From Pacificoceanicola onchidii (GTDB lineage Bacteria; Pseudomonadota; Alphaproteobacteria; Rhodobacterales; Rhodobacteraceae): a stretch of 64,000 nt of DNA. A program made the position numbers and the translations under genes. The notes beneath the pieces were generated by a model that saw only the letters and a list, made by a program, of their open reading frames with translations, did no database searches and was not told the DNA's origin. The stretch's first letter is position 1; every line of letters begins with the position of its first letter. Positions 17,006 to 27,197 of this stretch are shown here, in pieces. The stretch covers positions 1 through 64,000 of the forward strand of contig NZ_SRXY01000003.1 of the NCBI RefSeq assembly GCF_004804335.1, written 5' to 3'.

Positions 17006-17182
17006 ATGTTGATGCGTGGCATTTTGGTAGCGATGGCTCTGACCGCAGGGCCGGCTCTGGCTCATCCCGGCGTGCATGTGCACCCGCATGATGGCGCAAG
17101 CTGGATGACCGTGGCAGGCGCGCTTGCGGTGCTGGCGCTGGCCGGTGGTCTGGCGGTGCGCCGCTCGAGGGACGGCAAGTGA
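17006..17182 (+). CDS. His-rich small membrane peptide in the urease operon
   Basis: A 58-residue protein. Residues 1-19 look like a signal peptide ([19 protein letters not shown]); cleavage would expose [11 protein letters not shown] with five His in eleven residues. A single membrane helix follows ([19 protein letters not shown]) and ends in RRSRDGK, so the His-rich head would face the periplasm. An AAAGGA site precedes the ATG, and the stop overlaps the ureB GTG (GTGA). I know no assigned function. A periplasmic nickel-binding or nickel-uptake role is an inference from composition and place. Confidence 0.7.
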   Translation: MLMRGILVAMALTAGPALAHPGVHVHPHDGASWMTVAGALAVLALAGGLAVRRSRDGK

Positions 17183-17484
17183 TCCCGGGCGAGCTTTTTC
17201 CGGCGGAGGGCACCCTGACGCTGAACGCGGATCGTGAGGCGATCACCCTGATGGTGGCCAATACCGGGGATCGACCCGTGCAGGTTGGCAGCCATTACCA
17301 CTTTGCCGAATCCAACGCGGCACTGGATTTTGACCGCGACGCCGCGCAGGGCATGCGTCTGGACATTGCGGCGGGCACTGCTGTTCGGTTTGAGCCGGGG
17401 CAGGCCCGGGAGGTTCAGTTGATCCCCGTGGCTGGCGGACGATTGATCTACGGCTTCAACCAAAAAGTGATGGGGGCGCTGTGA
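17179..17484 (+). CDS. ureB: Urease subunit beta
   Basis: A 101-residue UreB. It starts at a GTG ([20 protein letters not shown]) and carries [36 protein letters not shown] and YGFNQKVMG, which are the family blocks. The start overlaps the stop of the His-rich peptide gene and its 3' end overlaps the next gene by 4 bases, so the three are translationally coupled. Confidence 0.97.
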   Translation: MIPGELFPAEGTLTLNADREAITLMVANTGDRPVQVGSHYHFAESNAALDFDRDAAQGMRLDIAAGTAVRFEPGQAREVQLIPVAGGRLIYGFNQKVMGAL

Positions 17485-17789
17485 CCATGTGGGCTTTGCC
17501 GTTTTACCAGACGTGGCTGCGCGCCGCCGGAGAGAGTGCCGCTTTGACGCTCGATTCCCAGAGTGTGGCAACCCTGCGGGTGCTGGGATTGGCCGGGCTT
17601 CGGCCCTCCGACGCGGAAGAAGCGCTGTGCATGGTTCTTGAGAAACCGGCAGCCTTTCTGGCGGCGGGGTGGGCCTGGCAGCGGGCTTTCCTGTCGGGCC
17701 AGGATTTGCCTTCGCAGACGCTGGCCGCAGCGCAGCCTTTGGCGCGCAAGGCGGCCGCCAACAATCGCAGGCTCAAACACCGCCTTTGA
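17481..17789 (+). CDS. Small protein resembling Rhodobacterales 'antifreeze/phasin-like' family
   Basis: A 102-residue helical protein. Its C-terminal half ([20 protein letters not shown], then a tail NNRRLKHR) recalls small Rhodobacterales proteins often mislabelled 'antifreeze protein', whose pattern is an amphipathic helix followed by a Pro and a basic tail. No catalytic residues, signal peptide or clear membrane helix is seen. It is coupled to ureB by a 4-base overlap. Its role in urease expression or assembly is unknown. Confidence 0.6.
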   Translation: MTMWALPFYQTWLRAAGESAALTLDSQSVATLRVLGLAGLRPSDAEEALCMVLEKPAAFLAAGWAWQRAFLSGQDLPSQTLAAAQPLARKAAANNRRLKHRL

Positions 17790-17829
17790 AACGACGCTTT
17801 GGAGCAAAGCTCAAGACAGGAGAAATCTT

Positions 17830-18102
17830 TTGTTTGCATTTACGCCCTTGACCTTCACAGCCAAGATGATCCGGGCAACCGGCGATCTGTGGTCGCGCAA
17901 CCTGCGGTTTTCGCAGGCGGTATATGACGCGACAGTCCGGCAGCAACTGGCCCTTGCCGGGTGGGAGCGCGGCCCTGTGAAGACCGTGCCCAAGGCAGCC
18001 GCCGCGCCGAAACCCAAGAGCCGCGCGCGCCGCAAACCCAGCCAGCCCAAGCGCTTGCCCGAAAGCAAGTCCGGGCTGGACACCAACGACATGCCGGTCT
18101 GA
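17830..18102 (+). CDS. Small unknown protein with Lys/Pro/Arg-rich tail
   Basis: A 90-residue protein from a TTG start at 17830, chosen because AGGAGA lies 6 bases upstream. An aromatic N-terminal helix (FAFTPLTFTAKMIRATGDLWSRNLRFSQA) is followed by a basic low-complexity tail rich in Lys, Pro, Arg and Ala. It may be a partner of the preceding helical protein, since both are short and share this layout. It lies 24 bases before ureC. No function is known to me; start codon is uncertain, with an ATG at 17866 as alternative. Confidence 0.55.
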   Translation: MFAFTPLTFTAKMIRATGDLWSRNLRFSQAVYDATVRQQLALAGWERGPVKTVPKAAAAPKPKSRARRKPSQPKRLPESKSGLDTNDMPV

Positions 18103-18126
18103 CGACCACCCGACAGGAGCTTTCCC

Positions 18127-19887
<1,761 letters not shown>

Positions 19888-19903
19888 GCGGCGGAGAGGG
19901 GCC

Positions 19904-19923
19904 AAGTTCCGTCGACGGAACTT
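19904..19923. repeat. Perfect 20-bp palindrome after ureC
   Basis: AAGTTCCGTC followed directly by its reverse complement GACGGAACTT. It starts 17 bases after the ureC stop and is followed at once by a second palindrome. As RNA the two would form adjacent hairpins between ureC and the secreted-protein gene. Confidence 0.8.
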
Positions 19924-19924
19924 G

Positions 19925-19946
19925 CAAAAGTCTTGTAAGACTTTTG
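19925..19946. repeat. Second palindrome after ureC, 10-bp arms
   Basis: CAAAAGTCTT-GT-AAGACTTTTG, one base after the first palindrome. I recall similar CAAAAGTCTT elements between genes in Roseobacter genomes, but this is not checked. The right arm ends in TTTTG, so it might act as a weak terminator. Confidence 0.75.
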
Positions 19947-19970
19947 AGCCAGCCCTTTAAGGAGACCGTA

Positions 19971-20555
19971 ATGCGCCTGACCTTCCTGATTGCCGCCCTC
20001 TGGGCCCCTGCCGCTTTTGCCGCTTGCCCGGTGGCCGAAGATCTGAAAACCGGCATTCGCCTGACCGACAAGGACGGGCATTATGAGATCTTGAAGAGCT
20101 ATACGCCCGGCACGGTGACCTCGCATTACTATGAGAACGGCGCGCTCGACAGCCGCGTTCTGCTCGCGCGCGGGCTGTATCTGGTTGAGTACATTGAGGC
20201 CGAAGGCGGCGCGTTGAGCGCCAGTGGGCGCGACACCTACAGTTATGAGTTCACACCGGAAAAGATGCCGATCCCGGAGGCGGGGAAGGTGCTGGAATTG
20301 CCGGTGGTTCTCAATGAGGGTGGCGATATCAGCTCCGGTCTCGACGTGTTCGAGGCGGATCCCGAGATTACCGTGACGCTTGGTGCATGCGCTTATCGGG
20401 TGCTGCCGGTGCGGCAGTATTTCGACAAGGAAGATCGCCAGACCTACGAGCTGCTCCACTATCTGCCCGAGCTTGGTGTGAGCTATCTGAAGACCTCGTT
20501 CTACTCGGATGGATCGGACACTTATGACTACGTGGCGATTGAGGCCACAAACTGA
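19971..20555 (+). CDS. Secreted protein of unknown function in the urease cluster
   Basis: A 194-residue protein with a signal peptide (FLIAALWAPAAFA, cut before ACPVAEDL). The mature part is acidic, rich in Tyr and apparently all-beta, with two Cys (residue 20 or so, and GACAYRVLP near 143) that could form a disulphide in the periplasm. An AAGGAGA site supports the ATG at 19971. It sits between ureC and ureE behind a double palindrome, so it may have its own expression level. I know no family; a periplasmic role linked to urea or nickel is only inferred from place. Confidence 0.7.
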   Translation: MRLTFLIAALWAPAAFAACPVAEDLKTGIRLTDKDGHYEILKSYTPGTVTSHYYENGALDSRVLLARGLYLVEYIEAEGGALSASGRDTYSYEFTPEKMPIPEAGKVLELPVVLNEGGDISSGLDVFEADPEITVTLGACAYRVLPVRQYFDKEDRQTYELLHYLPELGVSYLKTSFYSDGSDTYDYVAIEATN

Positions 20556-20588
20556 GGGCGCAAGGGCGCGCCGCGTGAAGGAGCCAGG

Positions 20589-21074
20589 ATGCAAACAACG
20601 CATGACTATCACCCGCATGGTCACAAGGTGCCAGGGGATCGGCTGATCCTGACCTATGAGGACCGGTTTTTGCGCCGCAAGGTACTGGTGCTGGCCTCAG
20701 GCGGCACGGTTCTGGTGGACCTCGCGCAGACGACTTCGCTCGATCATGGCGGGGTGCTGATCACCACCGAAGGGCAGGAAATTGCCGTTGAGGCCGCGCC
20801 GGAGCCGCTGCTCAGCGTGAGCGGGGAGGACATGACCCGGTTGGCATGGCACATTGGCAACCGTCACACGCCGTGTCAGATCGAGCCGAACCGGCTGTTG
20901 ATCCAGCCTGATCATGTGATTGCGGATATGCTGGTGCGGCTGGGCGCGCGGATTGAAGAGGTCGAAGAGCCGTTCACGCCCGAAGGCGGTGCCTATGGCC
21001 ACGGACGGACCCACGGACATGACCATTCCCACAGCCACGGCCCGGATGGCCATGCTCACAGCCATGACCACTGA
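20589..21074 (+). CDS. ureE: Urease accessory protein UreE (nickel metallochaperone)
   Basis: A 161-residue UreE that brings nickel to the UreDFG-urease complex. The N-terminal domain contains RLILTYEDRFLRRK, and the metal-binding domain has AWHIGNRHTPCQIE with the conserved His. The last 25 residues form a His-rich tail (GHGRTHGHDHSHSHG and more), as in Klebsiella UreE, able to store several nickel ions. His also occurs at the N terminus (HDYHPHGH). The His-tail codons overlap the ureF start, which couples the two genes. Confidence 0.93.
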   Translation: MQTTHDYHPHGHKVPGDRLILTYEDRFLRRKVLVLASGGTVLVDLAQTTSLDHGGVLITTEGQEIAVEAAPEPLLSVSGEDMTRLAWHIGNRHTPCQIEPNRLLIQPDHVIADMLVRLGARIEEVEEPFTPEGGAYGHGRTHGHDHSHSHGPDGHAHSHDH

Positions 21075-21699
21075 TCCGCATCTGATCCTGCATCAGCTTT
21101 TCTCGCCGGCCTTTCCGGTGGGGGCCTTTGCGTGGTCGCATGGGCTTGAGACCGCCATTCAGGACGGGCATGTGAGCGGCGGCGAGAGCGCCGAAGACTG
21201 GTTACGGACGGCGCTTGAGTTTGGGGCAGGGTGGTCCGACGCGGTGCTCTGTGCGCAGGCCGCAACGGGCGGCGATCTGGATGAGCTGGAGGCGCTGGCC
21301 GCTGCGCTCAGTCCCTCGTCCGAACGCCGCGCCGAGACATTGGAACAGGGCGCGGCCTTTGCCCGGGCGGTTCACGGCGTTTGGGGCGCGGAGATCCCGG
21401 AGACGGCCTATCCGGTTGCGGTAGGCGCGACGTTCAAGGCGCTGGGCTTGCCGGTGCGGGATGGGCTGAGGCTCTACCTTCAGTCCTTTGCCGCCAACCT
21501 CACCTCGGCAGCTGTGCGGCTTGTGCCGCTTGGCCAGACCGAGGGACAACGCATCACGCTGGCGCTTATGCCGTTGTGCGCAGAACTGGCGGACAAGGCG
21601 ATGGCTGCGGAGCTTGATGACATCGGCGGTTTTGCCCCGATGCTCGACATCCAGAGCCAGCGGCACGAAACACTCTATTCGCGGGTCTTCCGCTCATGA
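21064..21699 (+). CDS. ureF: Urease accessory protein UreF
   Basis: A 211-residue all-helical UreF, which links UreD to UreG and gates GTP hydrolysis during nickel insertion. Family blocks are [39 protein letters not shown] and [18 protein letters not shown] at the C terminus. The ATG at 21064 overlaps ureE by 11 bases; ATG codons at 21046 and 21052 are alternatives, and the ribosome-binding site cannot decide because it lies in the ureE His-tail codons. Confidence 0.92.
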   Translation: MTTDPHLILHQLFSPAFPVGAFAWSHGLETAIQDGHVSGGESAEDWLRTALEFGAGWSDAVLCAQAATGGDLDELEALAAALSPSSERRAETLEQGAAFARAVHGVWGAEIPETAYPVAVGATFKALGLPVRDGLRLYLQSFAANLTSAAVRLVPLGQTEGQRITLALMPLCAELADKAMAAELDDIGGFAPMLDIQSQRHETLYSRVFRS

Positions 21700-21712
21700 C
21701 TTGGAGGATGGC

Positions 21713-22348
21713 ATGGCATCTGTAAACGGACCTTTACGGGTCGGCATTGGCGGGCCTGTAGGGGCTGGCAAGACAAGCCTGACGGCAGCGCTCTGTGCGG
21801 CGCTGAAAGACCGCTGTTCCATGGCCGTCGTCACCAACGACATCTACACCCGCGAAGACGCCGAAGAGCTGATGCGGCGGCAGGTTCTGCCGCTGGATCG
21901 GATCAAGGGGGTCGAAACGGGGGGCTGCCCGCATACGGCCATTCGCGAAGATGCCTCGATCAACCTCGCGGCCATTGCGGAACTGAACAAGACCTTCGAC
22001 GATCTCGATCTGATCCTGATCGAATCCGGTGGCGACAACCTGTCTGCCACCTTCAGCCCCGAACTGGCGGATGTGACGATCTACGTGATCGACACGGCGG
22101 CGGGCGAGGAGATCCCGCGCAAGGGCGGGCCGGCGATCACCAAGTCGGACATCCTCGTGATCAACAAGACCGACCTTGCGCCTTATGTCGGGGCTTCGCT
22201 GGAGGTCATGGAGCGGGATGCAAACCGGATGCGGGCCGGGCGGCCGTGGCTGTTTGCGCAGGTCAGAAACGGCAAGGGGATCGAGACGGTGGTTGATCTG
22301 CTGGTGCAGATCGGCGGTCTGGCTCTGAAAGAGCCGGTCGAAAGCTGA
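21713..22348 (+). CDS. ureG: Urease accessory GTPase UreG
   Basis: A 211-residue SIMIBI GTPase that powers nickel delivery. The P-loop is GPVGAGKT (14-21), the metal-binding motif is [11 protein letters not shown] with the Cys-Pro-His that binds nickel, and ESGGDNL and [10 protein letters not shown] (guanine specificity) follow. TTGGAGG precedes the ATG at 21713. It is the last gene of the cluster; a convergent histidine kinase gene ends 20 bases further on. Confidence 0.97.
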   Translation: MASVNGPLRVGIGGPVGAGKTSLTAALCAALKDRCSMAVVTNDIYTREDAEELMRRQVLPLDRIKGVETGGCPHTAIREDASINLAAIAELNKTFDDLDLILIESGGDNLSATFSPELADVTIYVIDTAAGEEIPRKGGPAITKSDILVINKTDLAPYVGASLEVMERDANRMRAGRPWLFAQVRNGKGIETVVDLLVQIGGLALKEPVES

Positions 22349-22368
22349 CGCCACCCGCCCTTGCAACG

Positions 22369-25008
22369 CTATTCAGCGGCGCAGTCCGGATCATCCGAGC
22401 GTGACGTCTTGGCGTTCAGGGCGCGGGCCGTCTCATGCCAACAGGTGCGGGCCGTTGCCGTCAATCCGCGCCGTTCTTCGTCAGAGGCCTCGCGCACCTG
22501 CGCTTCGATCTGTTGCAAGTGGGACGCCAGGCACAACGCGCCGAACAGTCCGGCGGACCCGGCCAGACGATGGGCGCTCTGGGCGGTCTGATCCGGGTCT
22601 GCTGCGGTATCCGCCGTCTCCAGAAACGCTTCGATCTCCTGCCGGAAAACCTGCAACCGGGCGTTCTTCTCCTCCGGGCTGAGATGCAAGGCCAACTCGT
22701 CTAGATGCTCGCCATCAAGCAGCGGCGCATCCAGTCTTCCGGGAACCACGTGCAAAGTGCCGCATGTCTGCTGGCTTTCCGCAAAGGCCCGGCGCAGGGC
22801 CTGACGGGTCAGTGGCTTGAGCAGAACCGTCTGCATGCCCGCTTCGGCAAAGGCCCGCTGTTCCTCGGGCAGGGCATGGGCCGTGGTGGCGATGATCGGC
22901 GTTTCGGCGTTGAGCGGGCAGGTTTCCCGAATGGTCCTTGTCGCGGTCACCCCATCCATGCCGGGCATGGAAATGTCCATGAAGATGATGTCAAAGCGCG
23001 TCTTTCGCGCGCGCTCGACCCCTTCGCGGCCGTCGAAGGCCTCTGTAACGCTGTGGCCATCGCTTTCCAGCATCCTGCGCAGGATCAGCCGGTTCACGGC
23101 GTTGTCCTCTACAATCAACGCGGACATTGCGGCGCTTGCAGCCACCTTTGTCTGACGCTCGCCCGTTTCGGTCTCACCGGTTCGATCGAGATCCGGCGGC
23201 GGGTCCAAAGGCAGCCGCAGCCAGAACACCGTGCCATCGCCCGGCTCACTTTCCGCGCCAAGTTCCCCGCCAAGCGCGCGGGCCAGGCGCTTGGCGATGC
23301 CGAGGCCAAGGCCGGTGCCCTTGGTTGTACGCTGGTACGAGGAATCGAGCATGATGAAGTCGCCGAATATCCGTTCCAGATCCGCTTCGGCGATTCCGAT
23401 TCCGCTGTCGGTCACTCGGATTTCGACCTCGTCCAGTCCGGAGGTGCAATCGATCTCAATGGAGATTTGCCCGTTCTTGGTAAACTTGATCGCGTTGCTC
23501 AGAAGGTTCAGCAGGATTTGTCGCAACCGGTCCGGATCGGACCAGACCTCGTGCAACGCCGGGCTGGGGGGGACCAGCGTGAGCCGGTTTCCGTTGGCCG
23601 CCGCAGCGCCCAACTGGCTGTCCACGATCTCCCGGAAAAGGGCGACGAGATCAAAAATCCGCTTGTCGATCTGAACCTTGTTCGCATCGAGCCGCGACAG
23701 GTCCAGAACGTCGTTCACCTGGTCCAGCAGGTTTTTCGAAGAGTTCCGGATAATCTCGAGGAAGCGCACCTGATCGGCGCTGAAATCCTTGGTGCCCATA
23801 AGCTCGAGCGTGCCAAGAATGCCGTTGAGCGGCGTGCGCATCTCGTGGCTCATGACAGCCAGCAGGCGTTCCTTGGACCGCTCTCCGGCAATCGCCTTGT
23901 CACGGGCTTCCAACAGCTCGTTCTCCGCTTCGACCCGTTTGGAAATATCCCGCAGGAAAGCAATGAACAGATCGCCCTCCGGGGTTGGGGCGCTGGCAAT
24001 GGAGGTCTCCACCGGGAAGCGTTCACCGTTTTTGCGGATCGCCTCGATCCCGGTCACGAAACGGGGCTGACGTTGTTCCGGCGGCTCGGCCAGGTAGCGC
24101 AGACGCGCGAGTGTTTGGGCCTCGCGGCGTTCTGGCGGAACGATCAGATCGCCGACCGGCGCGCCGATGGCCTCTTGGCGGGAGTATCCGAAAACATGTT
24201 CAGCCGCGCCGTTGAATTCGACGATCCGCCCTTCTGTGTCGGTCACCACAACCGCGTCCAGCGCAGTGCCGATGATCGTCTCCAACCGGCGGCGCATCGC
24301 GGTATTGCGGCGGGCCTGGGCGTCCCGGGTGCGGTTGAAGTGAAACAGAACGGCCAGCATCACCAGCAGAACCGCCACAAGGATCGCCATGAGCCAGGCA
24401 ATCCGGGTCAGCGTCGAGGCAATGCTTGTGCGCTGGCTGGAGCTTTCCGTGGCGTTGCGCGTGATGCCGTCCAGAGACAGGATCCGCGTCTGGGCGCGCA
24501 TGACCGCTGCGGCCTCGGCAAATGCGGGGATTTGCGCGCGGAGCGCGTCGTCCGGCCCGTCGACCGCCGGAACCCAGGTTTCGAAGAAAGCGTCGATGCG
24601 TTGCAGGGCCGCCTGACTGTCCGGCAGTGTGCGCAATGAATCGTAATTCGCATTTTCACGGATGATCGCGATCCGGCTGAAGAAAACGTCAAAGCGGATG
24701 CGCAGATCTTCAAGCGATCTGCCCGGGGCTGCGAGGTGCCGGACCGTTTCGGTTTCCAGCCGGGAGGCCTCCAGCTCTGCTTGTGTCAGGGCCCAGAGGA
24801 CTGACCCGGACGCGGCATCTTCTAGCCGCTGAAGCTGCCGGGTGACATGGATGCTCAGCGCGCCGATCAAGGCGATAAAAAGCACCATAAGGAAGACAAC
24901 AAGCGCCGGTTTCACGCTGGGGGCCAGCGTGGGCTCTTCGAGATCCGCCGGCGCCATGGCGACCGGGTCGTCCTTGGCCGGGCTTGGCTTGGCTTCGTCG
25001 CGGCGCAT
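22369..25008 (-). CDS. Hybrid sensor histidine kinase with PAS, receiver and Hpt domains
   Basis: An 879-residue membrane kinase. Two membrane helices (about 33-54 and 203-223) bracket a periplasmic helical sensor of about 145 residues. A PAS domain follows (245-355), then HisKA with the phospho-acceptor His388 (VMSHEMRTPLNG), an ATPase domain (N box NLLSNAIKF, G boxes DSGIGIA and GTGLGLG), a receiver with Asp678 (FMDISMPGMDG) and a C-terminal Hpt with His813 (SAHRLAGSAG). It therefore holds a full phosphorelay. GGAGG precedes the ATG at 25008. It is divergent from a NarL-type regulator, its likely output. Confidence 0.93.
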   Translation of the reverse strand: MRRDEAKPSPAKDDPVAMAPADLEEPTLAPSVKPALVVFLMVLFIALIGALSIHVTRQLQRLEDAASGSVLWALTQAELEASRLETETVRHLAAPGRSLEDLRIRFDVFFSRIAIIRENANYDSLRTLPDSQAALQRIDAFFETWVPAVDGPDDALRAQIPAFAEAAAVMRAQTRILSLDGITRNATESSSQRTSIASTLTRIAWLMAILVAVLLVMLAVLFHFNRTRDAQARRNTAMRRRLETIIGTALDAVVVTDTEGRIVEFNGAAEHVFGYSRQEAIGAPVGDLIVPPERREAQTLARLRYLAEPPEQRQPRFVTGIEAIRKNGERFPVETSIASAPTPEGDLFIAFLRDISKRVEAENELLEARDKAIAGERSKERLLAVMSHEMRTPLNGILGTLELMGTKDFSADQVRFLEIIRNSSKNLLDQVNDVLDLSRLDANKVQIDKRIFDLVALFREIVDSQLGAAAANGNRLTLVPPSPALHEVWSDPDRLRQILLNLLSNAIKFTKNGQISIEIDCTSGLDEVEIRVTDSGIGIAEADLERIFGDFIMLDSSYQRTTKGTGLGLGIAKRLARALGGELGAESEPGDGTVFWLRLPLDPPPDLDRTGETETGERQTKVAASAAMSALIVEDNAVNRLILRRMLESDGHSVTEAFDGREGVERARKTRFDIIFMDISMPGMDGVTATRTIRETCPLNAETPIIATTAHALPEEQRAFAEAGMQTVLLKPLTRQALRRAFAESQQTCGTLHVVPGRLDAPLLDGEHLDELALHLSPEEKNARLQVFRQEIEAFLETADTAADPDQTAQSAHRLAGSAGLFGALCLASHLQQIEAQVREASDEERRGLTATARTCWHETARALNAKTSRSDDPDCAAE

Positions 25009-25289
25009 GGGCCTCCATGGGGTTCGGACACAAGGCCCGGAACCGGGCTGTAACCAGATGGGCTATCGCACGGAACCGTTGATCCGAGATTACCGTGATA
25101 CCGGCTCAAAAGCCATGCGTCCACGAAAGCTGGCGGCGGCAAGGGCCTTCTATACCTTTCGTTCAGCTATTGCAGGCAGAATTGTGCTATTGTCTTGTAT
25201 GACATAGTGCGACTCTCCCTTCGGGGATGGCGCTGACTGGGTTTAACGGGTAAAGCGCCCTTAATGAAACAAGGGCCGGTAAAGGTGGC

Positions 25290-25889
25290 ATGAGAATTCT
25301 GGTTGCAGACGATCACGATCTGGTTCGCGACACGATCGCGGCCTACTTTGATGCGTCCGACATCGAAGAGGTTGTGACGGTCTCAACGCTGGATGCCGCA
25401 GTGCAGGCGGCGGAGAATACGGGCAGTTTTGATCTTGTTCTGCTCGACTATGCCATGCCGGGAATGAACGGGCTCGAAGGGCTGGCGGAAATGCGCCGCG
25501 CGAACAAGGATCGTCCGGTTGCAATCTTGTCGGGCACCGCGTCTCCCAGCGTCGCAGACGCCGCTCTGAAGGCCGGCGCACAGGGGTTTATTCCCAAGAC
25601 ACTGGCCGCACGGAGCCTTTTGACCGCCGCCCGTTTTATGGCCGCCGGGGAGGTCTATGCCCCGCTTGAGTTCATGCGTTCGCGCGAAGAGGGGGGCAGC
25701 GTGCTCACCCGGCGGGAGATGGACGTGCTGCGCGGGATCTGCGCAGGCAAGGCGAACAAGGAAATCGCCCGTGATCTGGAGCTGCAGGAGGTTACGGTCA
25801 AGCTGCACGTCAAAACGCTCAGCCGCAAGCTTGAGGCGCGCAACCGCACCCACGCGGCGATGATTGCGCGGGATCAGGGGCTGATCTGA
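25290..25889 (+). CDS. NarL/FixJ-family response regulator
   Basis: A 199-residue regulator. The receiver has the acidic pair Asp8-Asp9, the phosphorylated Asp53 (VLLDYAMPGMNG), Thr/Ser near 83 and Lys103. A LuxR-type helix-turn-helix (about 137-193: LTRREMDVLRGICAGKANKEIA, then VTVKLHVKTLSRKL) binds DNA. AAAGGTGG precedes the ATG. It diverges from the hybrid kinase across a 281-base gap, so the Hpt of that kinase probably phosphorylates Asp53. Target genes are unknown. Confidence 0.92.
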   Translation: MRILVADDHDLVRDTIAAYFDASDIEEVVTVSTLDAAVQAAENTGSFDLVLLDYAMPGMNGLEGLAEMRRANKDRPVAILSGTASPSVADAALKAGAQGFIPKTLAARSLLTAARFMAAGEVYAPLEFMRSREEGGSVLTRREMDVLRGICAGKANKEIARDLELQEVTVKLHVKTLSRKLEARNRTHAAMIARDQGLI

Positions 25890-26045
25890 GGGTCGCTGGC
25901 CAGTGAGTTCCAAACATTGATGACCTGACGGTCGTTCTTTCGGGGACGATCCCGGAGCACTATCGCGGTGCGCACATCCGCGCGCGAAACTTGCGCCACA
26001 GCGCGAAGCGTCCTGTACCCAGCATCTTTTGGAAGAGTTTAACAG

Positions 26046-26122
26046 TGGTGGCGTGGGGGAGACTTGAACTCCCGACCTATCGATTATGAGTCGATCGCTC
26101 TAACCAACTGAGCTACCGCGCC
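26046..26122 (-). tRNA. tRNA-Met(CAT), elongator type
   Basis: The reverse complement folds as a 77-base tRNA with an encoded CCA (26046-26048). The D-arm is AGCTCAGTTGG, the anticodon CAT is at 26086-26088 in the loop CTCATAA, and the T-arm is GGGAG-TTCAAGT-CTCCC. The acceptor stem GGCGCGG/CCACGCC has one C-A mismatch at pair 5-68. It lacks the initiator-type C1-A72 mismatch; the lysidine-type tRNA-Ile(CAT) is possible but less likely from the acceptor sequence. Confidence 0.88.
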
Positions 26123-26139
26123 GTCCACTGTGAGGCCGC

Positions 26140-26168
26140 TGATTACTGAAGCGGCAGGCAGGGGTCAA
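26140..26168 (-). promoter_or_regulatory. Promoter of tRNA-Met
   Basis: On the minus strand TTGACC (26163-26168) and TAATCA (26140-26145) are separated by exactly 17 bases, and lie 17 bases before the mature tRNA 5' end. This is a near-consensus -35 with a fair -10. Confidence 0.6.
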
Positions 26169-26285
26169 GGGCAAAACGGGCGAAAATTTCGGTGGACTTG
26201 CACATTGTTTGCGAGCTCTCCATGCTGCGGTTCTCGCCGCGCGAAACAAACGCCCGAAGCGCCGGCCATATCCCGGGAGAAACGG

Positions 26286-27134
26286 ATGTCATCGCTCGTC
26301 TTTCTGGCCGTCATTGCCGCCGCTGTTCTGCATGCAAGCTGGAACGCATTGGTCAAAGGCGGCGCGGACAAAACCACCAGCATGGTCGCCGTGGTGCTTG
26401 GCCAGATGGCCTTTCCCATCCCGCTTCTGCCTTTCGTGTCAGCCCCTGCGGCTGAGAGTTACCCCTATCTGGCCGTCGGCGTGGTGCTGCATCTGGGCTA
26501 TCAGCTGTTCCTGCTGCAGTCCTACAAGATTGGCGATCTGACCCAAGTCTACCCGATTGCGCGCGGTTCTGCCCCGCTGATCGTGGCGATCGTTTCGGTC
26601 GGCTTTCTCGGGGTGGCGCTGAGCGGGACGGAGCTGTTGGCGATTCTCGTGATCGGGTGCGGCATTGTCAGCCTTGCGCTTGTGCGCAGGCGGGACGGCA
26701 TGCGCAATGGGCGTGCGGCAGTGCTGGCGCTTGTGACGGGCGGCTTCATCGCGTCCTACTCCCTCGTTGACGGGCTGGGCGCGCGGGTGGCGGGGACGTC
26801 GCTGGGGTTCTACGCGTGGCTGGCGGTTCTGAACGGGGTGCTTATGATGCTGTTTCTGGCTGTTCGCGCGCCGCATGTGCTGCGCAACGTCGCGGGGCCG
26901 GGGCGTATGGCCTTTGCGCTGGGCGGCAGCGCGTCTTTCGTCGCTTATGCTCTGGTCACCTGGGCCTTTACCCAGGCCCCCATCGCGCTGGTCACGGCAT
27001 TGCGCGAGACCAGCATCATCTTTGCCCTGCTGATCGGCGTGGTGTTCCTGCGCGAAAGGCTTGACCTAATGAAGGTGGTATCGACCTTCATCACTCTGAT
27101 CGGCGCAGCGCTGTTGCGTTTTGGAAAAGGGTGA
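26286..27134 (+). CDS. EamA/DMT-superfamily membrane transporter
   Basis: A 282-residue inner-membrane protein with about ten helices built from two repeated EamA halves. Typical blocks are HASWNALVKG near the N terminus, YPIARGSAPLIVAIVS at the end of the first half, and TALRETSIIFALLIGVVFLRERL near the C terminus. DMT exporters move small metabolites such as amino acids; substrate is unknown here. GGGAGAAACGG precedes the ATG at 26286, and earlier in-frame ATG codons give non-hydrophobic extensions. It stands alone between the tRNA and a convergent ATPase gene. Confidence 0.88.
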   Translation: MSSLVFLAVIAAAVLHASWNALVKGGADKTTSMVAVVLGQMAFPIPLLPFVSAPAAESYPYLAVGVVLHLGYQLFLLQSYKIGDLTQVYPIARGSAPLIVAIVSVGFLGVALSGTELLAILVIGCGIVSLALVRRRDGMRNGRAAVLALVTGGFIASYSLVDGLGARVAGTSLGFYAWLAVLNGVLMMLFLAVRAPHVLRNVAGPGRMAFALGGSASFVAYALVTWAFTQAPIALVTALRETSIIFALLIGVVFLRERLDLMKVVSTFITLIGAALLRFGKG

Positions 27135-27197
27135 GGGCAGAGCCGCGAGCAGTTGGCTCCGCCCTCAAGGCGAATTGAGACCAATCCGCTTGTGCTG

